The position numbers and the translations under genes were made by a program. Source: Syngnathus acus (lineage: Eukaryota; Chordata; Actinopteri; Syngnathiformes; Syngnathidae). Taken from it: 64,000 nt of DNA. The DNA lies in assembly GCF_901709675.1 (NCBI RefSeq), contig NC_051094.1:7804501-7868500 (forward strand), read 5' to 3'. Shown in pieces: positions 49,038 to 61,810 of the stretch. Position 1 is the stretch's first letter, and every line of letters starts with the position of its first letter. Under the pieces are notes generated by a model. The model made no database searches. It saw only the letters and a program-made list of their open reading frames with translations, and was not told the origin of the DNA.

Positions 49038-52016
49038 CTGTAAAATAAGATAAATGTAATCATTAGCGTACATGGTTTCGCTTGCTTCGGAATACCTGGG
49101 AAGACAAAGTACCCAAGCACAAGGGAAGTTCAGAGTTAAGATTCCAGGGCCAAACCTCAAGACTGTGAGACGGGTGCTAAAAACTAGCCACCATGAAATA
49201 CAAATAGTACCTTGCTCGGCCAAAGATCTCCTTGAGGAACAAACAAATCTTTGGTACTGGTTGAATCACTTTCCGATCGGAGACCTTTTACTTTTGGCTA
49301 AGCGAGAGAAGGCTAAAAGTGTCATCTTGGTCCATTTCGTCAGCTTTTATAATCTAAGGTACCTGCGAGACATGTCAGCTCTGGGAACAATGTAAACTTG
49401 CCGGTTTATTAGATATGCTGACCTTTTAAAAAGCAATAACTCCCAAGAATTATAGGTGCGACGTGGTCCTAAATGTGCCATTGGTGATCAATGCCCGACC
49501 TCATGGAGGGAGACGACGGGGCAGTCTCTCCATCTTATCTTTTTGGCCTTTCAAAAAATAAACACATTTTGTTTAAGGTCATTCGTGTCCCATGGGCTGC
49601 ATCGTCCGACTGTCCCGACAATTAGATGTGGTTCAAGTAAAAAGCCTTTCGGATTTAGCAATTGGGGGAGAAGTGAGGAGACGGGGGAAGGATGGGGGAC
49701 TGCCTGGGAGCTCCAAATTTAATGACTTGCACTAGCCCGAGGCAACATGTCAAAGGATGATGAATGGTCTTCAAAAGTAAAGCGGGCTTGGTTGTCTGAC
49801 ACACCCCTGTAATCGCATTCCTATGTACAGGTATGCTAATATAAGGATGAAATGGCCATCGGAGTACAAATAACACATTAGCCCGACTAAATCTAATATT
49901 CATACAAACAATGTTGTGTAAAATGTAAACAGAACAATGTTTGGAAATTTCTTTTCAACCTATTCTATATTCAATATATAAAGACAAGTTTTGAATTGTA
50001 TAATTTTGTTTCTTGACAATGATTTACATCTTTCAAAACAATTTTCCACATACTGTCAGTAATCATCACAACTTTTTTCTTTGCCATTACTAGTACCCTA
50101 CTGTGGTTTGATCATAGAGGCGTTCAAGTGTCTCTGATGTGAGCGAGTGTGCTGGAGTCTGGCTGTTGTGCCGGAATCCACGACTGACAGTGACAAATGA
50201 GAATATTTTGTATTGGGCAACAATATAGAAAACGTGGATGACAATGTGGGGTGTTTTTTGGCCATCTAACCCAATAAACTAACAGCAGAGAATATTTCAG
50301 GTGAATAAGTGCATGTTTGACAAAATATACTGGCCCATCAGCTGTACCGTAATAGAAAGTTTGCATTGCATCTGATATTAAAATCATGTAATGTATGCTC
50401 TCCCAAACTGTCGAGACCACACCCTAACAAGTAATTGACAGGACTCTAATTATGTTTATAATTGCCTATTATGGACCATTGTTGGCGCCATCGTAAACGG
50501 AAGAATCCCTTCGCAGCTCATCGTTGTCATCTTTGGCAGGAAGTAGGGGAATCAATTTGATATGATACAAGCGTAAGCTTGGATCACGGCGTATGATAAT
50601 CGAACTCCAACTGTTTTTTTGTTTTTTTTATTATGCTACCTCCTGTTGTTTTTATTTTGAGACTGATGCAACCTGATTTTTGGTTTCAAACGAACAAATG
50701 GAACCGCTTACGCTAAACACAGAAGAAGAACAGCTGGGTGCTCTGCGCGAAAAGGTCAAGCGGATAAAATGGAGTTGACAAAGACATGCCGAGTCACATG
50801 GAGTCACAATGGAAGCTCAAATGGTGTACACAGGAACACAAGCAAGCATCAGGTTGAATTACAGCAATTTTTTCCCCCTTTCGGTTCATCTGCAAATGCT
50901 TCTTCCACTCATATAATAATCTGCACTACTATCCTGATTTTTGGGCCAGGTGAACTCAGTGAGAACATGCAAACTACATTCGAACCCAGAATCTCTTGAC
51001 TGAGTCCGTTTTTTTTTCACTATTATATCATCAGGTACTGCCCGCTATGCCTATTTTCAAGGTATATTTGTTTCACAGAAGTCCACCGAGTAAACATCGG
51101 TGGAAAGAAAATTCGCGGATAGGTCCTTTGATGTTACTTTAAAAGTGCTAATAGTTCTGACGTGGGGTGACGCCACCTTTCATACAGATTTCTCTGCACA
51201 TATGTGAGCATCTTTAACAAAACTAAATTCAGTAAAAGGTCATGCACCTGTTTGGTGACACAGTGCTAATGGATGTGCTTCGAGCTTTTGGCGGAAACCA
51301 GCACCGTGGCCCAGCTCTTTGCTATGGAAATGTACTTCATGGAAAAAATATTTTAAGCATCATGGCTAGATATTGTTCAGTCAAAGGTTTTACTATAGTT
51401 TTAAACTGGAAGAAATTAAGCTACATTAAATGATTTTCATATGTGGAAAAACAGTATTAATGAAAGAATAGCAATAATTACATGTAGGTAATCGAAAGAA
51501 ATTTAAATGGATGATGCTTCTGGTGCGAGAGACTCCGGGTCAAAATAGGAAATGTTTGCATCTATAGTGGCAAATCCAATTTAAAAGCAAAGGGATGCAG
51601 GCACTTTAATGTACAGTATAAGTGCGTGTGTGCGTGAGTAAACTTCTTGCCCTTATCCTCAACACTGATTAAATTACAAAAGGTGATAAAGATAAAGAGA
51701 GAGGGAGAGTGAGGGTGCATATGTAGGGTCCACTCGGTGGTGATTTAATGGAGCTGAAATCTAGTTAATTAAAAAAAGAAAGGAGGGGGGGGGTGATTGT
51801 GTCCAGATGTAATCACTACATATATCCTTAGCCCGAAGCCTTGCTGCTTTAAACAACTTCTGCATTTTACAACCTGAAAAGACCCCTGTCAGTGTAGTAA
51901 ATGGAGGCTAACTGCACTTTTTCTCTTGCGGTTGTGAGCAATTTATCCAAATATCCCTCCTGGTGGAAAGCCTGTGTAGGCATTTGAATATCGGTGCGTG
52001 AGTAAGAACATCCCAC
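49038..52016 (-). other. ccser1: ccser1 intron B-C
   Basis: Donor GTGGGA at 52016 to the acceptor at 49038-49039. It contains a short SINE relic near 50945-51010 and a repeat-poor block at 49456-49780. I see nothing else that I can identify. Confidence 0.82.
50945..51010 (-). mobile_element. short SINE head relic
   Basis: GAGAACATGCAAACTACATT and CGAACCCAGAATCTC are the antisense head landmarks also seen at 6623-6713. Confidence 0.45.
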
Positions 52017-52191
52017 CTCCTGTAGGGTGCGCCTCAGCCTCAAAAGTAGGGTCTTGACAGCGGTGCAGTCCTGCTGCATCAGCCGGAGGGGGAGGACCTC
52101 CGCTCCGGGGGGCAAGGGCTCGTCTTCCCTACCCAGAAGCGGAGCCGAGCTGCAGTCGGCCGGCAGCAGACTTGTCGGACGTCGAGGCTCC
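52017..52191 (-). CDS. ccser1: ccser1 internal coding exon B (175 nt, QDCTAVKTLLL exon)
   Basis: The exon follows the acceptor TTTTCCTTCCAG and ends CAGGAG/GTGGGA. It has one leading base and 58 codons. The first half (EPRRPTSLLPADCSSAPLLG, then an acidic/proline stretch) is variable. The second half, LRLMQQDCTAVKTLLLRLRR followed by TLQE, is the most conserved CCSER segment and forms the start of the predicted C-terminal coiled-coil region; this is what fixed the gene's identity. The exon ends in phase 0, and the next exon's STETSPASS completes the ESADMSPASS-like segment known from mammals. The donor GTGGGA is weaker than the other five. If the intron were retained, the frame would stay open for 49 more codons, to a stop at 51869-51867. 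Exon GC content is much higher than in the surrounding intron, as for the terminal exon. Confidence 0.93.
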
Positions 52192-52379
52192 CTGGAAGGA
52201 AAATACAACAACAGAAATGTAAAATTTGTCATCCTTTTTGTGTGTGCACCGGTGTAAGAAAGGATAGTTCATCACTCATCTTTTTCAACCTTGCTCTTAA
52301 TGTGTCTTTGTAGTGTTTGGAATAAGATTAATAGAACTCTATATTTGAAACACAAATATAGAATGTAAAGAAATGTAAT

Positions 52380-52600
52380 AGTATTACATAGATTTACACA
52401 GACATACAGTATTATGAGAATATGCATGTGAGTTATATTGTCTGTTTACATGTTTTGCTCCACCAGTTGTGTTCCTATATCTGTTGTTGAACACGCAACA
52501 GAGATGCTATTTGTTAGCATGTCCATTTTAAATGATGTGGTTGTTTAAAATATATAATTCATAACATCATACTAGTTCATCTGTTTTTACAGTAGATATA
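52380..52600 (+). repeat. dispersed repeat copy 1 (TTGCTCCACC...TGTTAGCATGTC family)
   Basis: TTACATGTTTTGCTCCACCA, GTTGTGTTC, GTTGTTGAACACGCAACAGA and GCTATTTGTTAGCATGTCCA occur in the same order and orientation as a second copy at 61680-61775, in the same intron. Confidence 0.55.
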
Positions 52601-55279
52601 TATACTAGTAGTGGGACTGGGTTCTTTCGCGTGTCCTCTTTGTGGGGAAATTTGGCGCAAAGTCTACTGTGATGGAAAATTGGTTGATTACTCACATTCT
52701 ACTATTTTGATTGTTGAGAATAGTTCACTTGGCTCCATTTAGCTGCTATAAGCCTCAACTTCTGTGGATTATCTCCGTTCTATCCCTGCCTGCTCATATC
52801 CATTCACTCTTTATGAATGTTATCTTAATGGAATATATGTCACTTAAATTGAGTTTTGAAAAGTGATGCCAGCAATGTAAGACATGGTCAAAGCTTTCAG
52901 TAAGAAAGAGCAAAATGGAAAAAGACAAAAATGCCGATCGGCTCAACATTGAGATCTATCACCGGCATATAAAAAATAAAACCATCAAATGTCGTTCCTA
53001 TTTCAAGGACAAACATATTGGCGCAAAGGATGTTTCAAATGTCTGGCCGAGATAAAAGCCTGAGGGGTCCACATGCTCAAGGTCTGTGTGCATCGACGGC
53101 CACAAGCACATCATGCAGTTGCTTTTAAAGCAAACATGCGGGGGGGCAAAAACAATTCTTAATTAATCTTAATTCTTGTTCTAGGATTCCTCAAGTCCAG
53201 CTGCTGCTCTTTGGAGAGCACGAGAGAGCATCAATCCCCGTCACCTCTCCAGTCGGTCCGTTTGCAACTCTCTCGTTGTCGTATGTCGTACCTGACCATC
53301 TTTTCACACGGGTGTCGCCTTCTCTCTTTGGCCTACGTGTCTCCTCGGTGGTTCCGCCGTGCCACTTTGACAGTGTCGTGACAGTCTACACTTCACGGGC
53401 ATTATCAGAGGCTAATGTGTCCTCTGAGGTAGCGGTGTGAACACCTGAGACGACCTCTCTCTCAAGATGACAGGTTCCCCCCCCTCCCGCGCTCCCTTAT
53501 TTTTTTTTTCCTTTTACACCTTGCTGAAATCTATCTCAGTGAACTCTTTCCCCTTTTTCTGTCCTTCAACTCCGCTGTGCTAGGCGGGCAGGTGTAAATG
53601 GGTGACAACTGATCAATGGTTCGCCGTACTTGTGTCAAGTGCAGCATTTGCGCTCAATAGGATCAGAGGCAGTTGAGAAGAGTCCAATGTTTCGTTCTCG
53701 GCCAGGCTTCTGTTTTTAGCAGTGTTTTTTTGTGGTTTTATCTTGTTGGATGACCTGTGATCGGGAGTTGAGACAACGTTTTCTGACACAGGGTAGCACG
53801 TTTTGCTCTGGAGATTTCTTTGCGGTCTGTAATGATTCACCTCTGTGCTGGATGTAGCAGAGCAACCCCAGAACTTGTGTTCGTTTTAACAGACCACTTT
53901 GTGGTTCCACGACGATGTTTAACAAATGGAGGGCGAGTTTTTCAGCAAATAGTGAATAGTTTATAAATATAAACTACACTGTATTCGACTTCACAGTTCA
54001 GTGTGGAAAACTGAATGTAAAGTTGGGAGTGATACTATAGAATTGTGCGACGACTTTTAATTTATGTGGAAGATGACCACGTTCCGGAAACTTCACTGTA
54101 ATATAACACGAACAAACCCAAAAGCATGTGATCGATGTTTGTCCCACTTTGCTTGGTCATCCTTTTTCACTTTTGGCATGACAATAGATGTCCTCCTTCC
54201 TCCACTTTCTTCTCATTTTCCACACTCCTCTAAACAGTGGTTGCCTTTTGTCTTTCCTGCTCCTTAGTCTTGTCCTTTGCCCGGTGTTTTTTTTTTTTCT
54301 CCTCTCATTTCATTTCTCAGAAGTGATCCATTTTCATCGAGAGTGAAAAAAGCCAATTATCTGCCTTTTATTACTTTTCATTATTTTACCGCTGGTGGTG
54401 GTTTATTACCGTGCGGTCGGGGGCTCATGCTAACACGCACCTGCGCGGGCGATAAACAATGGTGCGAAAACAGCAGCCACTGTACACGGAACCTGACAAA
54501 ATTTTGAGTTACTGCATGACGGCGGGAGAAATGACAACGCGGCGTCAAATAAATTTAAAAAAAGCGAGGTAATTTATCAGCAGCATTAGAGACTTTACAA
54601 TATAAAGACAGCCTTGTTTAAATAATAACAGTAGAAGACAGTCGACAGTTTAACACTCAGATGCAACGCAAATCACATAGCAGCGTTAAATTTTTATGGC
54701 GAACGAGGGAAGACAATTATCGGACATGCGTGTACGTATGTCATACATTTCCTCAAACAATTACCCGAGCTTTGATGGTGCTCATTTGTCATCGCTCGCT
54801 TGTACCTGTCAAAACTCAGTCTGTTCATCTGCATGCTGCACCTGAGGCAGCGAGCATTTTTACGCCGCCGTTAACTCATCAGAAGCATCTGTGACAATGA
54901 CTAAGCATCGGCCAAAGCTCCGGGCAGCAAGTCTGATGGAGAATTCCAGACTTGAAGACACAAAAATGGAGAGGGTATAAAATGAAGGGCATATCGCAGG
55001 GCTAACTTCTTAATTAACTTTTCAGCTTGCCTTTTACAAATCTGAGTAAAAAGTAACAATGTACTGCATGAAAAGGGACATTTTTTAAAGGGAACTCATT
55101 TTTAATGTCGTCTACACAATTTTTCATTAGCTGTCTTTTACTGAAAAACATTCTGTCTGGTCTGTGAGCAAATTTTTGTTCCTATTTTTTGCTAGACTGT
55201 GACATTGGTTAAGCGTCTGTAATAGGGTTGGCCGAGACAGACATTTTGAAATATGGCTGAATGTTGCCACTACATCAAC

Positions 55280-55615
55280 ACAACGTAGAGTTAGCGAACG
55301 AGGAGAGCCGCTGCACGGGGTCTACCGAGGTGAAGAAGAGAAGCGAGACGTTGAGTGGTGCTCTCAATTTAGCAGTCCATTTACGTTCTAGCCTTCACCC
55401 GTGGTCATGGACTTTGAGAGACGCCCAGACCAATAAGATCACGGATGCAAGAAAGCGGGCTTCACCTCAAAGGGTGACTGAGCTTAGCCTCAGGAGCGCA
55501 CAAATCACACAAGAGCTCAGAGAACAAAGGAAGCCATTATTCGCTCACCTCTTGAGTGAAAAGACAGTCAAACAAAACGAGACTGAATCGAGAAACATTT
55601 TAAGATGGGTTGGAT
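55280..55615 (+). pseudogene. relic of LINE reverse-transcriptase C-terminal region (RTE-like)
   Basis: The open frame contains SWTLRDAQTNKITDARKRAS, then RVTELSLRSAQITQELREQR with KPLFAHLL, and ends NILRWVG. The spacing mirrors a well-known fish LINE block (VMT-R-R-x-I-x-A ... RRVxGLSLRDRVRSSxIxExLRVEPLLLRIE ... LRWxGHL). The frame is truncated upstream and the DNA sequence is diverged (ccgtggtcatggactttgag for ...ggtcatgagctttggg). It is a dead copy on the strand opposite to ccser1. Confidence 0.5.
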
Positions 55616-56049
55616 AAATACAGATGTGTAAATCCTCACTGTATTAGGACAAGGACCAAATACAAGAGTAACAACAAGTATCCAACTCTCAGAAATTCAA
55701 AATCCATACAAAAGTGAAGTGAGAAAAGTATTTGCATGCGAATAAAGTCTTATCATGAAGCTGAAATTCTGCAAATGCCAGTTGTGGTAAAACGTATGAA
55801 TACATGATGTTCTGTAAGGCCCTGTTATGCTAATAATGTACGATCTCTGGCTGAAAGCGGTTTTGATCATCCGAAGCCAAAGTTCTCTTTTTTCCAGACA
55901 AATATCAACATAATGACTGCACTGCAGCATAAAGACTGCAGGCTTCGCTCTGACACTTGGCTCGAGCGTTAGATCCACATCGTTTGAATATTCACACTCC
56001 ACATTATTTTTGACAACTATTAGAGATAAATAGCCCTTCTGATCCTCAG

Positions 56050-56071
56050 GTTTGTTTGTTTGTTTGTTTTG
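56050..56071 (+). repeat. (TTTG)5 microsatellite
   Basis: A perfect GTTT run followed by GTTTATTCATTTATT. Confidence 0.93.
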
Positions 56072-57399
56072 GTTTATTCATTTATTTGAGAGGCCGCATG
56101 AATTTCTGTTCACAAGCGGTGAACATGAGCACCTGTCAAGAATAAAAAGGCATGCCATGTAATTTATGCCACTGGGGATTTTTATCCAAACAGGCGTGAG
56201 CGTGATAACGATAGCAAGTGGCATATCGTAGAAATTTGCCGAATCGTGATACGAAGACAAGTGATTCATCCTGCATGGTGCAAGCTAGGTTAAATCAGTT
56301 CATTATCTCGAACAAGGAATTAGTTTTATCCATTGGCGTGACTGTCGACAACTTCCTGATGGTAGTTTGAAATAGTTGTCATAATAATTGACAATTTAAT
56401 TTGACTATTTTAGTTCAGAGTCAGTCCAGGCTAAAAGCGTTTCGTAAGGTGTAATTGTTCTCGCCTGACAGTGGTGAACAATTTCAACCTATTCGGATAG
56501 CGTGAAGGTTGCTGTCGACTGACGCATGTCTACAACAGACAGCGTAGTTGGTTGTTCACCGCACTCAATACGAGGCGCCATCCGACAGGCTGAAGTTAAC
56601 TTCGCTCTAATTATCTGGAGAATTGATTTTCTTCGTGCCGGTCGGCAGTGCGGAGTCGATCGTCATTCTGTCCTCCGCATACACACACATCCACACACGG
56701 ACAGACTTCTCTTTGTCAAAAAAGAACATTGCAAAAATTACAAACTCCTTGAGAAGAAAGTACATCAAAATGTCTCATTTGGTGTTGAGATTAAATGTTG
56801 TCTGTGCAAACTTCAGTTGCCAGGTTTACTCTTGTCTTCATAAAGGGAGCGGTCCTGACTAATTCATCATGCCTCAGCACTAAGCTAACAAAGGAAGTGT
56901 CTTCCTTTGAATGTGAGTGGATGAAGTTACAATTAATTCGGCGAAACTTCGAGAAAACTGCAGGGCACGATTTTATCATGTCAATTAAAAAGAGGGGGAA
57001 AGAGATTTAAAAAAACAACATCTTTTACTGGTGATATATTGGGACTTTATCGTTATGGATGTTATTGAAACAAAGGGAATGATTTCATGTTTGCGGCACG
57101 ATTTTAAGAAAAGATTGAATTGCGATTTTTTTTTGATAGACGTGGTTTTGATTCAATACACAATTTTCTTCAAATCAAGCTTCAGTGCAATATTCAGTGC
57201 ATGTAGTGACATTTACAAATACGACAGAAAATGACATCGTACCATCAAAACCTTAAAAAAAACTCTAATAATGCACTGACAATCAAGAGGTAAAGCATCT
57301 AAGCTTTTTAAAATGGTTCTTTTAAGCCAGAACTACTGCTTGCCATCATACATGTAGACTAATATGCAATTATATGCATACCCACTAGTGTGGGTAAAA

Positions 57400-58440
57400 A
57401 AAAAAAAAAGAATGTCTGAAAGAAAACGAAATGACATCTTTTCAAGAGGGGAAGTAAAAACGTAGAAGCAAAAATACACATAAAAGAATGTACTTGCACA
57501 AGTGTGCACACCCCCATAACTGGGGATCTGACTTATAATTAACCACATTCAAACTCATTAAATGCGAGTCAGCACACACCTGTCAGGATTTGTCTCCAAA
57601 ATAAAGTTCAGCTGTTCTAGTCGGATTACTCTGACATGTTAAGCTTCCTAGCAGAAGTCTTCTTTTGTGCTGGCTGGTATTTAGAAGTGTTCATAATTCC
57701 CCCCACATAGACTTTAGGCCCCAGTTTCAACTTCCATCTGAAGAAAAACAGCCCCAGAGTATAATGCTGCAACCAACATGCTTGATGTTAGGTATGGTGG
57801 TCTTCTGGGGATGTTCTCATCAGACCATAACACATTTTCTCAAATGCACTTGGGGGACTTCAAGGGACATGTGTTATTGCAAAATGTGCCGTCCTACCGC
57901 ATAGGCCACACAGACTAAATGTACAGGTTGGTGTCACATGTAATAAACAGCCAGCTTTTTCAATCTCGCTAAAGCGTCCCTTAGCATTTTTTTGTCATCA
58001 ATTTTGGAAGGATGTCAATTTCTTGGCAATGTTACAGTTGTGCTATTTTTTTCTCCACTTGATAAAAACTGTCTCGTGTTTTCTCTCGTAGATGTGTTGT
58101 CATGGAAATTATTTAGTGTCCTTCTCCAGAACTGATACTTTTGAACAGTGAATTCCCCCTGATGCTGTGGAAGGTCTCTGCAGACCCTGACGTGCTGTAA
58201 GAGGTGACTACAAAAATTGTCAGTAAAAGTTGAACTTTTTTTGAGGTTAATCACAGCATTTAATGGTAACATGAGTATTCTGCCTTCAACTTAACATAAA
58301 TGTGATTGGTGAATTCTGAACACTGCCACGTCTCTATTAAAGGTGTGTGCGTACTCGTCCAATCACATTGTCTCAAGCCCTCTTGAAAAGTTTTCATCTA
58401 AATGTTTTGAAATAATTCATCCTTGTCTCTAAACAAAACT
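57400..58440 (-). mobile_element. Tc1/mariner-like element, internally deleted, transposase dead
   Basis: On the minus strand 57785-57743 reads KHVGCSIILWGCF, the Tc1 transposase block KHGGGSIMLWGCFS. Around it lie the family landmarks 'catcagaccataacacattttc', 'gttcataattcc', 'catcaattttggaaggatgtcaatttcttggcaatgtta' and 'ctgatgctgtggaaggtctctgcagacc'. The two ends are long imperfect inverted repeats: 57500-57630 (ataactggggatctgac ... aataaagttcagctgttctag) and about 58205-58350 in opposite orientation. The left arm jumps directly into the middle of the gene at 'taagcttcctagcagaagtc', so the N-terminal-proximal part (antisense) is deleted. Frames are broken. Confidence 0.75.
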
Positions 58441-59883
58441 TACTCGTACAAAAGCAGCACCACAAGCACCGACTCAAATAATGAAGACTACACTAATTAG
58501 TCTCCTTGTACCGAGCATTTATATCAAATGGGCACCGGCAGCAATGCACAAAGGATCTTCTTAAACATCATTAGGCTGGCCCTAGATTGCAAAATTCACA
58601 TTTAGATGGAGAATTTCCGCAGAGGCTTTTGTAGCGTTGAACCAGCCTCCTAAAATAGACTTGTAGTCTACCGCAGCAGACTCCTCCACAATCGGATGTC
58701 TCCAGACTAGGTGAAGCAGCATGTGACTCACTGTCCACAGGTATTCTTGTACGCTCACTAGAGGATCAAGTTTACTCTTAGCTTGTACACTGTATTCCAA
58801 GTCATCTCTACAAGACAGGGAAGCAGAGATGTAGGTTTCTATGCGCATGTGTGTGTTATTACATTGACTGAAATTAGACAGGTTGGCAGCTACCTAGAAT
58901 GAATCATATCACACTGGAATGGATGCTGTTCTATTTCTGACTGTGTGGGCTCATGTTATAAGACCACGTTCTCGGCGGGGAACGACTCAGCCTACTGATC
59001 TCCCCAAAAGTGGTTTTCTTTCTGTGATTGGCTCAAGTAGGATGTATAGTGTGTATATTTGTATTCTTACATGGATTCCAAGAGATTAACAAATTGTTGT
59101 TGCTGATTGTCAGACAGTGGGAAACACCATTCATGCAGGGAAATGTGAGAACTTTGTCATCAGCAGAGAGACTGGAAGAGTCAAAGAAGTGACATAGAAA
59201 TGGACATCCTTGGAAATATATTTTGGTTGTCTAGGAAGAAATTTCACCTCACATCTCTTCATGCAAAAAGGCTTGATTAGGACAGCACCAGCCTGTAGAA
59301 AACGTGACTATTAACCACGAATCGAAACTTCCTCAATATTCTGCTCAGTTGTAAAAAGGTAATGAAGCTGCCTGAAACATCTAAAAGAGGCAATTTGTTA
59401 TTTGTTGGTAGCAAAAAATGGAGTCCATTTGAAACTAATGAATGTGATGGAATTGTATGTGGGGGGGATACGTGGCGTTTGTTTCGAGATGGTCCTTACC
59501 ACCTTCAAGGAGACGCCCTTGCTTAGAAGCCTGCTGTGGTAGCTTTCCAATAGACAAAGCGGTTTCTCTGAAGTCAAGAGACAAAGTGAAAGACTAAAAT
59601 AAAACTTTACCTCCTTTATTTGGATCTTAAATCACTCTCATCCGTTTACTCAGTGATTTCAAAGAGATAAACAGTTAAAGGCTTTGGGAATGCACAGTGA
59701 GTGCTTGCATTTATTGTCCTATTCTAAGACGGAGATAAGACTGACTTTTTACAACTTTGCAAAACACTAAAAGGAAGGACACTTAAAGTCCCATTGTCAA
59801 CAACCGGAATGGCTGACAAGATAGTACAGTGTGTCGTTTTAGTTCGGTGTTGCAAAAACTTCAGCGTTTCCATTGCTTGCAGT

Positions 59884-59920
59884 GCATGAGTGTGCGTGTG
59901 CGTGTGCGTGTGTGTGTGAA
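59884..59920 (+). repeat. GTGTGC/GT imperfect microsatellite
   Basis: GTGTGCGTGTGCGTGTGCGT followed by GT units. Confidence 0.85.
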
Positions 59921-61545
59921 GCAGATGTTCTATTCAGCCTATCAGACAGCCAGCAGCATGTTGCAGCTGATACCCTGGACAGTCCAAGTGAGTGACAAGT
60001 CCGTGTGTGGCTGTTTGGAGTGTGTCTTGTGTGTAGTTGAGGCGCTTGCTTTGCCTCTAGCAAATCGATGTCCCCCTCAAGGGAGCGTGGAACCTGAAAG
60101 ATTGCGAAGAAAGAGTGAGGCAAACTTAACCCCAGGCAAACATTTTTTTGAGTGCCCTCCGTCCCTCTCTCTGTCTCTCTCGGCTTCCCCTACAGTAGGT
60201 AACTCACACCTACCGGTGATCGGGGAAATGAACTCAGACCTGCCTCCATTATGTGGTCAGTCACTGTCAAAAGCTTTTACTTCAAAAAGATTTCATTTCA
60301 AGAAAATACTTCATAAATCCACATTGGACACCCCAGTTTTATTAGCTTGCTAAAATTTTATTTCAGCTTCAAAGTTTTAAAATGGATCTTTTCGACATCT
60401 TAGTGGCTTCAAAATGGTGCAGTGTATTAAGATAGGATAAGATAAGATACTGCAAATAGCACCTTGGTATCTTGCTGTTGCTGGTTTGACCAATGGAAAC
60501 AAAGTGCATAGGGTAAAATATATTCTATTTCAGTAACTCATCAAATTTGTTTTAACTAATGGAAATTTTGTCCATGTCGTCTACTTGTGATTGTCTTTTT
60601 GTTTATGTAACACATCCTTGGGTTTCAGGTAAACCTGGACAGAAGATCGAGTTGTTGTAAAATCTCAGGCAGGTCTCTCGTCTAGACGCGCAAGCTCTTC
60701 ACTTTTCACGGGGACATTTAGAAAGCATTGGAAGCTGCTCAGTAAAAAAATAAATCAAAATAGCAGCCAAGGATAAGGGTTACGTTTCAATGCTGTCATA
60801 GATGTGTCAAAGTGCTGGTGGCGCAAGTGTCGGTAAACAAAAGTGGGCTCAGAGGGCAATTTCTTTCAAAGGGAATACCTTTTAATCTATGGGTGCAACT
60901 CAATAGAGCAGCACTTAAAGTCATAATGGTCTGCTGTCGTGTCAGACACAACTAGCCACAATGCCACTGCTGACATAAGCCATTTATCAGCAACCCAAAG
61001 AAACCCGAGCTAAGGCAGCACTGAAGAAGAAGAACTTAACAGATGAATTTGGATGCGAATGTACTAAAAGTGTGAAGATTCCGTTTCAGCCGTTGGCCAA
61101 TGGGAGACGTGAAAAGGAGAACACAAATGTAGCTTGCATATTTCCTCAAAGAGAATGTATGAATATATTTATTTAATGCTTGACTGTGCTTAAGTCTTGT
61201 TTCCTCGCCACTATGGCTCTGTGGGAGACATAAAGCATGCCAGCCAACTCACAAGGAAGACTCAAGATCAGCAATTTTATAGGCAAGATATGTAGCCCCT
61301 TCAGCAGCACGGTTGTGGTCTAGATAGTCTACTGGGATCCAATACAAGAGCTGAATTGACATTTTACATAGAGAATGCTTAACATTGTCAGCGGGATATT
61401 TATTTAATGGCCTAAGGTAACAGAAATTGACAGGCAACTAGGAAATGTAGTTCCTTGTCATTTCCTAGTTATAACAATGGAAATGAGATCAATAAGGACA
61501 GTGGCAAACTGAGATGGGACAAGTCAAAGGTCACAACAACAACGA

Positions 61546-61810
61546 GTAATACCTTGAGATCTGAGCTTAAATTGTTCCATGGCCACACTTGTATTGCAAA
61601 TCGTCCTCCCCAGTGAAATTAATAGCAATATACCAAATATCCGTTCCAGTAATATATCATGTTTTCATATAAGAATATACACCTATGAGTATTGTTATAT
61701 TATCGTCTACATGTGTTGCTCCACCGTTTGTGTTTAAACCACAACTATCAATGCTAATTGTTAGCATGTCAATGGGGTTTTCCAATTTTTGTTAGCGTAA
61801 TACACTTTTA
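61546..61810 (+). repeat. dispersed fish repeat copy 2 (ACCTTGAGATCTGAGCTT...)
   Basis: It opens ACCTTGAGATCTGAGCTTAA, then TTGTTCCATGGCCACACTTG, AAATTAATAGCAATATACCA and ATCCGTTCCAG, a decayed version of a repeat found widely in fish genomes (gagatacgagcttaattcgttcc ... aatccgttcc). It continues into 'tgtgttgctccaccgtttgtg' and 'gctaattgttagcatgtcaatgg', shared with 52430-52530. The element stops about 55 bp before the exon A donor. Confidence 0.55.

Noticed and set aside
48681-49223. 180-codon minus-strand open frame
   Set aside because: Only the 78 nt at 48960-49037 are coding (STETSPASS exon). The rest is intron that happens to be open, with lysine repeats from a T-run.
58732-58807. Exon-like interval (acceptor TGTCTTGTAG, donor ACA/GTGAGT) reading DDLEYSVQAKSKLDPLVSV
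   Set aside because: Its 76 nt do not fit the phase between exons A and B in any open combination, and the peptide does not match CCSER1.
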